This document shows, piece by piece, positions 54,878 through 63,954 of a DNA stretch of 64,000 nt. The stretch is taken from NCBI GenBank assembly GCA_963834725.1, contig CAWICN010000001.1, positions 2,418,001 to 2,482,000 on the forward strand. The letters run 5' to 3'. Source of the DNA: PALSA-693 sp963834725. Its GTDB lineage: Bacteria > Actinomycetota > Acidimicrobiia > Acidimicrobiales > Palsa-688. A program made the position numbers and the translations under genes. The notes beneath the pieces were generated by a model. It did no database searches. It was not told the DNA's origin and saw nothing but the letters and a program-made list of their open reading frames with translations. Numbering within the stretch: position 1 is the stretch's first letter; every line of letters begins with the position of its first letter.

Positions 54878-56879
54878 AGCCCGTCTGCACCCGGCGCAGC
54901 TGGCGTCCGGTACCGGCGGTCAGCCGGGCCAGCCCGTTGATGGTGGCGTCGACGAACCCGATATCCACTCCGAAGCTGAAGGCACTGGCAAGCCCGGCCA
55001 GCGGACCGGACACGGTGTGGGCCACGCCCTCGTCGATGTACCAACCGTGCTCCAGGACGGCCGGCTCCAGCTTCGGTTGGAATGGCGACCGCTCCCACAC
55101 CCGAAGGCCGGCGATCAACCCGGTGATCGCGACCGCGGTTGCCACCAGACCGATCGTCCACTTGGTGCCCGTGGCCACTGTGTAGGGCGTGGCAATCGTG
55201 GACGGGAAGACCGGCGCCAGCCACTTGTCAAGGAAGTCGAGGCCGCCGAAGGGAGCGTTGATCAGCCACCCGATGGCCGAGAGCACTCCGAGTATGACCA
55301 CCGGGGCCCCCATCACCCAGGGCGACTCGTGCGGCTGCGCCCACCCGCCTTCGTGGGCGGCACCGGCGGCACCGTGGGCCGCACCGGCCACGCCAACCGT
55401 GCCGGCTGTACCGGCCGTACCGGCCGCCCCAACCGTACCGGCCACACCGGCCGTACCGGCCGCCCCAACCGTGCCGGCGGCATCGTGGGCCGCACCGTGG
55501 GCCGCGCCAACCGTGCCGGCCGCACCGTGAGCGTTATTGTGCTCGACCCAGCGGGACTGGCCGCTGAACACCAGCATGACCTGCCGGCTCATGTAGTAGG
55601 CGGTGAGGCCGGCGGTGATAACCCCGACGATCCACAGGCCCACGCTCTTGTGCCACGCCGCGGCCAGCACCTGGTCCTTGGACCAGAAGCCGTCGAAGGG
55701 CGGGATGGCGGCCAGGGCGAGAAAGCCACTCAGGAAGGCCCAGCGGGTGACCGGCAGGTACTTCCACAGCCCGCCCATGCGCTTCATGTTCTGTTCGTCG
55801 TGAAGGGCGTGGATGACCGTGCCGGCGGCGAGGAAGAGGCAGGCCTTGAAGAAGGCGTGCATGACCGTGTGGTAGATCCCCGCTTCGTAGTCGCCCGACC
55901 CCTCGGCCAGGAACATGTACCCGAGCTGCGAGATGGTCGAATAGGCCAGGACCCGTTTGATGTCGTCCTGGGCGCAGGCGATGCTGGCGGCGAAGAGCGC
56001 AGTGGCGGCCCCGATGATGGCGACGGTCCACTGGGTGGACGAGCTGAAGTGGATGATGGGGGCGCTGCGAGCCATCAGGTACACGCCGGCAGTCACCATG
56101 GTGGCGGCGTGAATGAGCGCGGAAACCGGGGTGGGGCCCTCCATGGCGTCGGGCAACCACATGTACAACGGGATCTGAGCTGACTTGCCGACCGCCCCCA
56201 GGAAGAGGAGCAGGCCGAGCGCGGTAGCCAGCTCGTTGGTCAGGGTGGCACTTCCGGAGGAAAGCGGGGCCAGGACCGACGAGTACGTGAACGAGTGGAA
56301 GTGCCCGAACATCAAGAACAGGGCGATCATGAAGCCAAAGTCGCCTATGCGGTTGGTGACGAACGCCTTCTTGGCCGCCACCGCCGCGCTGTCTCGCTCG
56401 AACCAGAACCCGACCAGACCATACGAGCAGAAGCCGACGCCTTCCCAGCCGAGGAAGGTGAAGAAGTAGTTGTCGGCCAGGACGAGCACGATCATCGAGA
56501 AGAGGAACAGGTTCATGTAGAAGAAGAACCGGCCGAAGCTCGAGTCGCCGTGCATGTACCCGATCGAGTACAGCGTGATGAGCCCGCCTACTCCCGTGAC
56601 AAAAAGACACCAGGTAATGGAGAGCGGATCGAGCTGCAACCCGAAGTTGACGTGAAAGGTGTCGACCGGGATCCACGTAAAGATGTTCTTGTCGACCGTG
56701 CGGTTGTTCGCGGACCGGCCCAACATCGAGGCCCACACGACCACTGTCGCCACAAACGAGCCGGCCGCCATGATCGTCGCGATCCAGCCGGACAGAGGGT
56801 CGCCCGTGCGGCGCCCGCCGAACAACAGCACCAGGGTGCCGACGAGCGGCAGAGCGATGATGACGTAGGCGGCGTTCAC
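54798..56879 (-). CDS. nuoL: NADH-quinone oxidoreductase subunit L with Ala/Gly/Thr insert
   Basis: A 693-residue complex I antiporter-like subunit. MHGDSSFGRFFFYMNLFLFS, WEGVGFCSYGLVGFWFERDS, NRIGDFGFMIALFLMFGHFH, GKSAQIPLYMWLPDAMEGPT and AYSTISQLGYMFLAEG are typical. Residues about 450-515 are an insert of GAAGTVGAAGTAGTAGTVG-type repeats, placed in a loop after the YYMSRQVMLVFSG helix. The lateral helix and final transmembrane segment (GIGIGAAIILFYVATRVG) follow. It starts at GTG 56879. Confidence 0.95.
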   Translation of the reverse strand: MNAAYVIIALPLVGTLVLLFGGRRTGDPLSGWIATIMAAGSFVATVVVWASMLGRSANNRTVDKNIFTWIPVDTFHVNFGLQLDPLSITWCLFVTGVGGLITLYSIGYMHGDSSFGRFFFYMNLFLFSMIVLVLADNYFFTFLGWEGVGFCSYGLVGFWFERDSAAVAAKKAFVTNRIGDFGFMIALFLMFGHFHSFTYSSVLAPLSSGSATLTNELATALGLLLFLGAVGKSAQIPLYMWLPDAMEGPTPVSALIHAATMVTAGVYLMARSAPIIHFSSSTQWTVAIIGAATALFAASIACAQDDIKRVLAYSTISQLGYMFLAEGSGDYEAGIYHTVMHAFFKACLFLAAGTVIHALHDEQNMKRMGGLWKYLPVTRWAFLSGFLALAAIPPFDGFWSKDQVLAAAWHKSVGLWIVGVITAGLTAYYMSRQVMLVFSGQSRWVEHNNAHGAAGTVGAAHGAAHDAAGTVGAAGTAGVAGTVGAAGTAGTAGTVGVAGAAHGAAGAAHEGGWAQPHESPWVMGAPVVILGVLSAIGWLINAPFGGLDFLDKWLAPVFPSTIATPYTVATGTKWTIGLVATAVAITGLIAGLRVWERSPFQPKLEPAVLEHGWYIDEGVAHTVSGPLAGLASAFSFGVDIGFVDATINGLARLTAGTGRQLRRVQTGYVRNYALGIGIGAAIILFYVATRVGS
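55365..55535 (+). repeat. GTACCGGCC-type minisatellite in nuoL
   Basis: Imperfect tandem copies of units such as GCACCGGCC, GTACCGGCC and CCAACCGTGCCGG encode the Ala/Gly/Thr/Val insert of NuoL. The frame is kept. Confidence 0.8.
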
Positions 56880-56886
56880 CTGTGGG

Positions 56887-57192
56887 TCAGCCCCTCAGGG
56901 AGTTGATGTCGTCGGCTGTGGCCGCGGCCCGCCGGCGGAACATGGCCACGATGATCCCGAGCCCGACCACCACCTCCGCGGCTGCCACCACCAGCACGAA
57001 GAAGACCGAGGACTGCCCACCGAGGTCGTCGAGGAGGCGACCGTAGGTGACGAAGGTGAGGTTGACACCGTTGAGCATGAGCTCGATGCACATGAACATG
57101 ACCAGCACGTTCCGCCGCACCAGCAGTCCCACCGCCCCGATGCTGAACAGGAGGGCGGCGAGGATCAGATACCACGCGCCGGGAACGCTCAT
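56887..57192 (-). CDS. nuoK: NADH-quinone oxidoreductase subunit K
   Basis: A 101-residue, three-helix complex I subunit. YLILAALLFSIGAVGLLVRR, NVLVMFMCIELMLNGVNLTF (with the conserved Glu) and VFFVLVVAAAEVVVGLGIIV. ATG 57192 overlaps the nuoJ stop (ATGA). Confidence 0.95.
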   Translation of the reverse strand: MSVPGAWYLILAALLFSIGAVGLLVRRNVLVMFMCIELMLNGVNLTFVTYGRLLDDLGGQSSVFFVLVVAAAEVVVGLGIIVAMFRRRAAATADDINSLRG

Positions 57193-57848
57193 TCGGCCGT
57201 CACCTCCTCCTGTTCGGCCTGGGACATCTCGCTGGCGGCGGGCACCTGCCGGCGCGACAGGACCACGGCGGCCACCACCGCGATCACGAGCAGCGCGGCG
57301 GTCATCTCGAACGGCAGCAGGTACCGGGTGTAGATCGCCTGTCCGAGCTTCTGGATGTTCTCGCCGGGGCCGCTCAGCGAGCCGGCATACCCGTGTGAGG
57401 TGACGCCGGTCGTCGGGTCCTGAATCGATACCGGGCCGATGCTCCAGCGAGTGACCTGAGACAGCACCAGAATTTCGATCACGGCGACGACGCCGAGCAG
57501 GACGGCCACCGGCCGTTGGAATCGAGTGCGCTCCGATTCCGGCCGTTCGCGCCGGTCCACGCCGAGATACATGATGACAAACAGGAAGACGATGACGATG
57601 GCTCCCGCGTAGACGATCACCTGTACCGCGGCCAGGAAGTCGGCCGACTGGTCGACGAATGCGAACGCAATGCCGAACAGCGTCACGACCAGCATCAGGG
57701 CGCAGTGGACCGGGTTGCGCAGCAGCACCACGCCCAGGGCGCCACCCAGGATCAGGGCCGCGCCGGTCAGGAACACGATCCAGGCGGAGGCGTGAGCCAG
57801 GTGAGCTCCGGACGAGGCGGCGTTGGCGAGCACGGCTCCGGTGAGCAC
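57189..57848 (-). CDS. nuoJ: NADH-quinone oxidoreductase subunit J
   Basis: A 219-residue five-helix complex I subunit. Conserved VLLRNPVHCALMLVVTLFGI, FLAAVQVIVYAGAIVIVFLF and VIMYLGV. Helix four (VAVLLGVVAVIEILVLSQVT) and five (ALLVIAVVAAVVLSRR) follow. It starts at GTG 57848, overlapping the nuoI stop by one base (TAGTG), and ends at nuoK. Confidence 0.95.
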   Translation of the reverse strand: MLTGAVLANAASSGAHLAHASAWIVFLTGAALILGGALGVVLLRNPVHCALMLVVTLFGIAFAFVDQSADFLAAVQVIVYAGAIVIVFLFVIMYLGVDRRERPESERTRFQRPVAVLLGVVAVIEILVLSQVTRWSIGPVSIQDPTTGVTSHGYAGSLSGPGENIQKLGQAIYTRYLLPFEMTAALLVIAVVAAVVLSRRQVPAASEMSQAEQEEVTAE

Positions 57849-58597
57849 TACTCATCCTCCCCCGGCCGCGCTGTTTCCTCTGGCCGCGCTGTTTCCTCTG
57901 GCCGCTTTGGGCGGGCGCCGTGCACGTTGACGCCCTTCAAGGCCGAGGCCGTCATCTCGCGTACGGAAAGATCCGTGTCAGCGGCGTAATCGGCGGCCGC
58001 CGGATCACTCTGCCCCTTCTGGGCCGGGCGCACGCCATAACCGAGCTCGGCGGACCAGAGCGGCCGACCTTCGAGGGCGGCGGCGCCGGCCGGACTGGTA
58101 GCCCGCACCCAGGCCGAGGTGTTGCGGTCGTCTCCCTCCTTCCAGTCCTCCCACGGCAGCTCCTGTGGGCGGCCATCGTCGTCGACCAGCAGCTCGGCCT
58201 TGGTGTAGATGGCGTCCTCGCGGTTGACGAACGACCACTCGAACAACTTCGATTCAGTGATCGCCTCGGTCGGGCAGGCCTCCACGCACATGTCGCAGTG
58301 GATGCAACGCAGGAAGTTGATCTCGTAGACGAACCCGTAACGCTCACCAGGGGAGACCGGCGCGTCCGGCGGATTGTCGGCGCCGCGCACGTAGATGCAG
58401 CGGGCCGGGCACACGCCGGCGCAAAGCTCGCATCCGATGCACTTCTCCATGCCGTCCTCGTAGCGGTTGAGGACGTGGCGGCCATGAAAGCGCTCGGGCT
58501 TGGGGCGCTTCTCTTCCGGGTACTGCGTGGTGACCTTTGGTTTAAACGGCAGCTTGCCGGTGACGAAGAATCCCTTGAAGAAATCCAGGAAACTCAC
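57848..58597 (-). CDS. nuoI: NADH-quinone oxidoreductase subunit I
   Basis: A 249-residue ferredoxin-like subunit with two 4Fe-4S motifs: CIGCELCAGVCPARCIYVRG and CIHCDMCVEACPTEA. The C-terminal extension of about 70 residues is typical for actinobacteria and ends with a repeated RPEETARPEETARPGEDE. In the sequence as given the frame is continuous with nuoH because of a frameshift in nuoH, but the real start is GTG 58597 (VSFLDFFKGFF), overlapping the nuoH stop as GTGA. Confidence 0.93.
   Translation of the reverse strand: MSFLDFFKGFFVTGKLPFKPKVTTQYPEEKRPKPERFHGRHVLNRYEDGMEKCIGCELCAGVCPARCIYVRGADNPPDAPVSPGERYGFVYEINFLRCIHCDMCVEACPTEAITESKLFEWSFVNREDAIYTKAELLVDDDGRPQELPWEDWKEGDDRNTSAWVRATSPAGAAALEGRPLWSAELGYGVRPAQKGQSDPAAADYAADTDLSVREMTASALKGVNVHGARPKRPEETARPEETARPGEDE
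57864..57899 (+). repeat. 18-bp tandem repeat at the nuoI 3' end
   Basis: GGCCGCGCTGTTTCCTCT twice (57864 and 57882), with a partial third copy from 57900. It encodes the RPEETA repeats of the NuoI tail. Confidence 0.85.
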
Positions 58598-59764
58598 GTG
58601 CCCCCCTCCCTGCCGAGGCGTTCCTCCCGGGCCGCCTCCATCTCGGTCGCGCCCCGGCCCGTTTCGACCGCCCGGAGGAACACCGCGCCGAGTACCAGGG
58701 CGGCGCCAAAGGCGACGAGCCCCCAGGCATAGCTGATCTGGCGGCCAGCCACGATCATCAGCATTGCCGAGCGCGGCGGGGATGAGCCGTTTCCAGCCGA
58801 GATCCATGAGCTGGTCGTAGCGCAGGCGCGGCAGCGTGGCCCGCACCCAGACGTAGATGAAAAGGATGATGAGGACCTTGATGGCGAACCAGATCGGGCC
58901 GATGCTGTTGCCAGCGATGCGCGGCCCGTCCGGACCGCCGAACCACAGGGTCACGATGATCGCCGAATTGGTGACCAGCGCCGCGTACTCGGCCAGGTAG
59001 AACCAGGCAAAGTCGATCGACGAGTACTCGAGGTTGTAGCCGCCAGAGAGCTCCTCTTCGGCCTCAACCAGATCGAAGGGCGGTCGGGTCATCTCGGCGG
59101 TGACGGCGATGATGAACAGGGCGCTCGGGATCAGCAGGGTGCGAAGGAAGTTCCAGTGATTGAGGAACCCGCCGTGCTGGGCGGCCACGATGGTGCTGGT
59201 ACGCAACGAGCTCGTCACCAGCACGACGGTCGCCACGGTCAGGCCCAGAACGGCCTCGTAGGACACCAGCTGGGCGCTGGCCCGAACCGAACCGAGTAGC
59301 GGATATTTGGAGCCTGACGCCCAGCCCGCCAGCATCACGCCGTAGACGGAGATGCCCGACATCATGAGCATGAAGAGGATCCCCCAGGGCGGGTCGGCCA
59401 GCTGGAGACGGGTGGTGTGACCGGCGATGGTGATGGTGCCGCCAAGCGGCACGATGGCGAACACCAGCAGCGCCGGGAAGAGCATGAGGTACGGGGCCAC
59501 CCGGTAGACGATCTTGTCCGCGCCCCGAGGTGCGAACGCCTCCTTGAAAAGCAGTTTGGTGCCGTCGGCGAGGGACTGGAGCCAGCCGTTCGGCCCGGCC
59601 CGGTTTGGCCCGTAGCGGACGCCGAGGTGGGCGACGGCCTTGCGCTCGTACATGACCATGAAGAGCACGGAGACCATCACGATGGCGAAGATGACCACCA
59701 CCTTGACCAGGAGAATGATCCACACGGCCAGGTTGAGACCGTGGACGAAAACAGGATCACCCAC
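58594..59764 (-). CDS. nuoH: NADH-quinone oxidoreductase subunit H, one frameshift
   Basis: A quinone-site membrane subunit of complex I. MYERKAVAHLGVRYGPNRAG, SQ-less GWLQSLADGTKLLFKEAF, EMTRPPFDLVEAEEELSGGY and NLEYSSIDFAWFYLAEYAAL are diagnostic. Near 58770 the frame shifts: RLIPAAL is followed by GNADDRG in one frame, but by AMLMIVAGRQISYAWGLVAF, the expected last helix, in the next. That frame stops at 58594, overlapping nuoI. GTG 59764 has GGAGGT seven bases upstream; GTG 59773 is the alternative. Confidence 0.9.
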
Positions 59765-62624
59765 CGGCGCCACCTCCCTCCGGGCTGACGGTGATCTCGG
59801 TAAACGGCGCCCCGGCGTCGATCAGATCGCCGGCGCGACCGCCCGGAAGATTCCAGGGCAACAGCGCCGACCGGGCCGGCAGGGCCGGGTCGCCCGACGC
59901 CGGGAGCACCAGGACACCGCGCCGCGAGCTGACCCGGACCGCCTCGCCGTCGGCTGCGCCCATCGCGGCCAGGACCGACGGGTGCACGGTCAGCCGGGCC
60001 TCGGGGTGCAGGCCGGCCAGGGCAGGGACGGCCTGCACCTGGGTCCCGTTGTCCCAGAGCGTTCGCCGGCTCACCAGGCGGAGGGCATTGGGATCTCCGG
60101 TCGACACCACCGCGGTCCCCGGAGGCACCGCCGGAGGAGCCACGCTCACGGGCATCTCCGGCGGCGGCTCGCCGGGCTCGGCCTCGGCCGCGCCGGCCAT
60201 GGCGACCGTCGGGGCGGCCGGCCCGCCGGTGGAGGACACCTCGAGCGAAGGGGTCGGCCCGGTCGAGACGACAGAGTGCAGCATGGCCGTCGGGGCCACC
60301 GCGTGCAGCTCGGCCGAGGAGATGCCGGGGTCGGCCATCGGGTCGAGCGGCCTCGGGCCGCGTTCGGAATCGGCGCCCTCCCGGTCCACCGGCACCACCC
60401 GCCCGTCGCGGGCCCGCCAGCCGGCCAGCTCCTCATGGGTCACACCCTGATGCAGGGGTGAGAGCCGGGCAATCTCGTTCCAGATGTCGTCGAGGCTCGC
60501 GAACCCGAGATCGACGCCGAGCCGGGTGGCCAGCTCGCTGGCAATGATCCAATCCGGCCAGGCGCCATTGCGGGCGGAGACCATCTGGCTCAGCCAGGTG
60601 ACCCGGTCTTCCAGGTTGGTGAAGGTGCCGCGCCGCTCCGCCCAGGTGGCGGCCGGGAGGACCACATCCGCGGCCCGGCTGGACGCGGTCAGGTGCGTGT
60701 CGACCGCGACGACGAACCTGGCCCCGGCCATGGCCTTGACCGCCAGCTGGGCGTCGGGGAAATCGTGGCGAGGATCAGCGCCGAGCAGCACCAGACCCCC
60801 GATGTGGCCCCGGCTGGCGGCCTGCAGGATGCCGGCGGTTGCCAGACCGGCCCGGGCCGGAAGGGGAACTCCCCAGTGGTGCTCGTACCAGGCTCGCCCG
60901 GAATCGAGAGCGACCCGCCCGGGCAGAAACCCCGGCGCCAGACCCATGTCGAGCGCCCCGTGCACATTGGCCCGGCGCAGGGCCGAAAGAAAGGCCACAC
61001 CGGGCAGGGCCGCCAGTTCGTGGGCTGCGGCCGCCACCTGCTCCTCGGGCTCGGCCAGCGAAGGGCGGCCCAGGATCACGACGATTGATGGCGCATCCGG
61101 GCCGCTCTTTTCCCGAGCTCTGGCAATGTGAGCACGAACGACCTCGATAGTGCCGGCGCTCACACCAGCGACAGGGCCCGGCACCGGACCCGAGCCGGCC
61201 ACGGCAGCGGCCAGGGCGGCGACCTCGCCCGGACGGTAGGTGACGGTCTCGGCCGCGTACGGCGAAAGTCCGGTCGGGGCTGGGGTTAGCTCGATGATCG
61301 GGGTGCCAAGCTCGCGCACCGCGTCGCGCAGACGCAGGTAGAGCACGGGCACTTCGTCTTTGATGTCAGGAGCCAGGGTGATGACGAGCCCGGCCGCCGC
61401 GGTCTGGTCGATGGTCGCTCGGGGGAGGCCCAGGACGGTCGCGGCGGGGAGTCCGTCGCCGAGCTGGGCGTCGACGTTGTCGGTCGAAAGCGCCACCCGG
61501 GCCGCCTTCGCCCACGCGTAGGCGTCTTCGTTGGCGAGCCGGGCGCCGCCGATCACCGCCAGCGCCGAACCGCCGCTCGTGGCCTTGGCCGCGGCCAGGC
61601 CGCGGGCGGCCACCGCCAGTGCTTCGCCCCAGCTGGTCTGGACCAGCTCGTCGCCCTGGCGCACCAGGGGAACCGACACTCGATCAGGGCTCGTCCCCGC
61701 GGCGAAAGCGAACCGCCCCTTGTCGCACAGCCAACCCCAGTTGACCGGATCGGAGTCGACGCCGATCAATCGGGTGAGTTCTCCTGAGCTGGCTTGCACG
61801 GCCACCCGACACCCCATCGAGCAGGTGGTGCAAGTGCTCTCCACCTGCTCGAGATCCCACGGCCGGGCCTTGAACCGGTACGGCTTGGCGGTCAGGGCTC
61901 CGACCGGGCAGATCTGCACGACGTTGCCGCTGAAATAGGAGCTATAGGGCGTACCCGGGTAGGTCGCCACCTCGGTCTTGTCGCCCCGCTCGGCGAAGTC
62001 GATCAGGGGATCGCCGGCCACCTCATCGGCGAAACGCACGCAGCGGCCGCACTGGATGCAGCGCTCCCGGTCGAGGTACACCAGGTCGGAGATCGGAATG
62101 GGCTTCTCCCAGTGCCGCTTCTCCTCGACGAAGCGACTTTCGCCCGGGCCGTAGGCGAGCGTTTGGTCCTGGAGGGGGCACTCGCCGCCCTTGTCGCATA
62201 CCGGGCAGTCGAGGGGATGATTTACGAGCAGGAACTCGAGCACGCCCTCCTGCGCTTTTTTCGCCATCGGACTGGCGGTCTGGATCTCCATGCCTTCGGC
62301 CACGGGGTTGTAACAGGCGGGCGTCAGCGTCGAGCCGCGGGGCCCGCTGACTTCGACCAGGCACATGCGGCACATGCCCACGGGCTTCATGCGGGGGTGG
62401 TAACAGAAGCGGGGAATGTAGATGCCGGCCTCTTCCGCGGCCTGGATGATCCACTGGCCGGCCTTGACCTGCAACGAGCGGCCGTCGATCGTGATGTTGA
62501 CCGGCTCGTTGCTCGTTGCAGGCGAGGGGGGCGCGGTCCCGACCGCGCTCTCGGTCACCGTCGGGCGCGGCACCAGACGGATCGGCACCGGCGCCGACCC
62601 CGGCCCGCGGACGGCCTCAGACAT
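59757..62624 (-). CDS. nuoG: NADH-quinone oxidoreductase subunit G
   Basis: A 955-residue complex I peripheral-arm subunit. The N-terminal 2Fe-2S ligands lie in CYHPRMKPVGMCRMC, the N5-type ligands in HPLDCPVCDKGGEC and the N4 ligands in CIQCGRCVRF with a later CPVG. A further Cys set STCTTCSMGC plus GWLCDKGRF matches the extra N7 cluster found in some bacteria. A molybdopterin-oxidoreductase-like domain fills the rest. About 100 residues near the C terminus (PGEPPPEMPVSVAPPAVPPG) are Pro/Ala-rich linker. ATG 62624 overlaps the nuoF stop. Confidence 0.95.
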   Translation of the reverse strand: MSEAVRGPGSAPVPIRLVPRPTVTESAVGTAPPSPATSNEPVNITIDGRSLQVKAGQWIIQAAEEAGIYIPRFCYHPRMKPVGMCRMCLVEVSGPRGSTLTPACYNPVAEGMEIQTASPMAKKAQEGVLEFLLVNHPLDCPVCDKGGECPLQDQTLAYGPGESRFVEEKRHWEKPIPISDLVYLDRERCIQCGRCVRFADEVAGDPLIDFAERGDKTEVATYPGTPYSSYFSGNVVQICPVGALTAKPYRFKARPWDLEQVESTCTTCSMGCRVAVQASSGELTRLIGVDSDPVNWGWLCDKGRFAFAAGTSPDRVSVPLVRQGDELVQTSWGEALAVAARGLAAAKATSGGSALAVIGGARLANEDAYAWAKAARVALSTDNVDAQLGDGLPAATVLGLPRATIDQTAAAGLVITLAPDIKDEVPVLYLRLRDAVRELGTPIIELTPAPTGLSPYAAETVTYRPGEVAALAAAVAGSGPVPGPVAGVSAGTIEVVRAHIARAREKSGPDAPSIVVILGRPSLAEPEEQVAAAAHELAALPGVAFLSALRRANVHGALDMGLAPGFLPGRVALDSGRAWYEHHWGVPLPARAGLATAGILQAASRGHIGGLVLLGADPRHDFPDAQLAVKAMAGARFVVAVDTHLTASSRAADVVLPAATWAERRGTFTNLEDRVTWLSQMVSARNGAWPDWIIASELATRLGVDLGFASLDDIWNEIARLSPLHQGVTHEELAGWRARDGRVVPVDREGADSERGPRPLDPMADPGISSAELHAVAPTAMLHSVVSTGPTPSLEVSSTGGPAAPTVAMAGAAEAEPGEPPPEMPVSVAPPAVPPGTAVVSTGDPNALRLVSRRTLWDNGTQVQAVPALAGLHPEARLTVHPSVLAAMGAADGEAVRVSSRRGVLVLPASGDPALPARSALLPWNLPGGRAGDLIDAGAPFTEITVSPEGGGAGG

Positions 62625-63954
62625 GGGCCAACCGCCGCGGTAGGCGGTCCGGGGGGAACGGGCACCGGGCCTCGCGAACATGGGCCAGGTATTCGTCCCT
62701 GAACATGCGAATACCGGCGACGACCGATGGCGGGATCGACGGTCCCAACGGGCAAATGGTGGTCTGGGCCGGCGGCCACGTCAAGCCCGGCGAGATGTTG
62801 TCGCAGACGTCCATGAGCAGATCGAGGTCGCTTTCCCGGCCCTGGCCGGCCTCGATCCGGTCCAGGATCTTCTCCACCCAGCCGCTTCCCTCCCGGCAGG
62901 GGGTGCACTGGCCACACGACTCCTTGCGGAAGAAGCGGGAGATGCGCCAGGCGGCGCGCACCACGCATGTGGTGTGGTCCATGGCGACCACCGATCCCGA
63001 GCCGGCCATGGACCCGACCGCGGCAATGGCCTCGTTGGCCAGGAGGACATCGAGATGTTCGGGCCCGAGCCAGGGCGAGGACACCCCGCCCGGGATGAAG
63101 GCTTTCAGCTCGTTGTCGTCCCGGATCCCGCCGCCCAGCCGGGGGTCATACATGAGGTCCCGGAAGCTGGCCTTGGCCCACTCCAGCTCGTAGCTGCCCG
63201 GCCGTTTCACATGACCGGCAAGGGCCAAGAGCTTGGTCCCCTTGGAACGCCCTTCTCCGAGGTCGGCGAATTCGCTGCCCCCGTTGAGCACGACCCAGGG
63301 CAGGTTGCTGAGGGTCTCCACGTTGTTGACGATGGTGGGCGCTCCGTAGAGCCCGAAGGCAGCGGGGAAATACGGAGGTTTGATGCGGGGATAGCCGCGC
63401 TTGCCCTCCAGGCTCTCGAGCAAACCGGTCTCGTCGCCGCAGATATACGCCCCGGCACCGGGATGGAGCACCAGGTCGACCGAGAAGTCGCTGCCGAAGA
63501 TGTGGTCGCCCACCGCCCCGTAGGCGTACGCCTCGTTGAGGGCGGCCTGGATCCGCTCCAGGACCAGCGGGAACTCGCCGCGGACGTACAGGAAGATCTG
63601 GTCCGCGCCGACGGCATAGGCGCAGATCACGCAGCCTTCGATCAATTGATGGGGGTCGCCCTCCATCAGGGCGTGATCCTTGAACGTGGCCGGTTCGCTC
63701 TCGTCCCCGTTTACGGTCAGATAGATCGGTTGGGCTCTCCGCAGCATTCCCCACTTGCGCCCGGCCTCGAAGCCGGCGCCGCCCCGGCCGAGGATGTTGG
63801 CGATGTTGACGTTGTCGTGGATTTCCTGCGGGGTCATGGCCAGGGCGGCCCGCAGCCCTCGATAGCCGCCGGCGTCCAGGTAGGACTGCAACGTCCACGA
63901 CTTGGGCTGGCCCAGGCGGGCGCTGACGATGCGGGGTGCGTCGGTGATCGTCAC
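62617..63954 (-). CDS. nuoF: NADH-quinone oxidoreductase subunit F
   Basis: A 445-residue NADH-binding subunit. FMN/NADH motifs GRGGAGFEAGRKWGML, VNGDESEPATFKDHALME, GAGAYICGDETGLLESLEGK and PWVVLNGG, and 4Fe-4S ligands SCGQCTPCREG with the distal Cys in TTICPLG. It starts at GTG 63954, overlapping the nuoE stop (GTGA). It delivers electrons from NADH into complex I. Confidence 0.96.
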   Translation of the reverse strand: MTITDAPRIVSARLGQPKSWTLQSYLDAGGYRGLRAALAMTPQEIHDNVNIANILGRGGAGFEAGRKWGMLRRAQPIYLTVNGDESEPATFKDHALMEGDPHQLIEGCVICAYAVGADQIFLYVRGEFPLVLERIQAALNEAYAYGAVGDHIFGSDFSVDLVLHPGAGAYICGDETGLLESLEGKRGYPRIKPPYFPAAFGLYGAPTIVNNVETLSNLPWVVLNGGSEFADLGEGRSKGTKLLALAGHVKRPGSYELEWAKASFRDLMYDPRLGGGIRDDNELKAFIPGGVSSPWLGPEHLDVLLANEAIAAVGSMAGSGSVVAMDHTTCVVRAAWRISRFFRKESCGQCTPCREGSGWVEKILDRIEAGQGRESDLDLLMDVCDNISPGLTWPPAQTTICPLGPSIPPSVVAGIRMFRDEYLAHVREARCPFPPDRLPRRLAHV

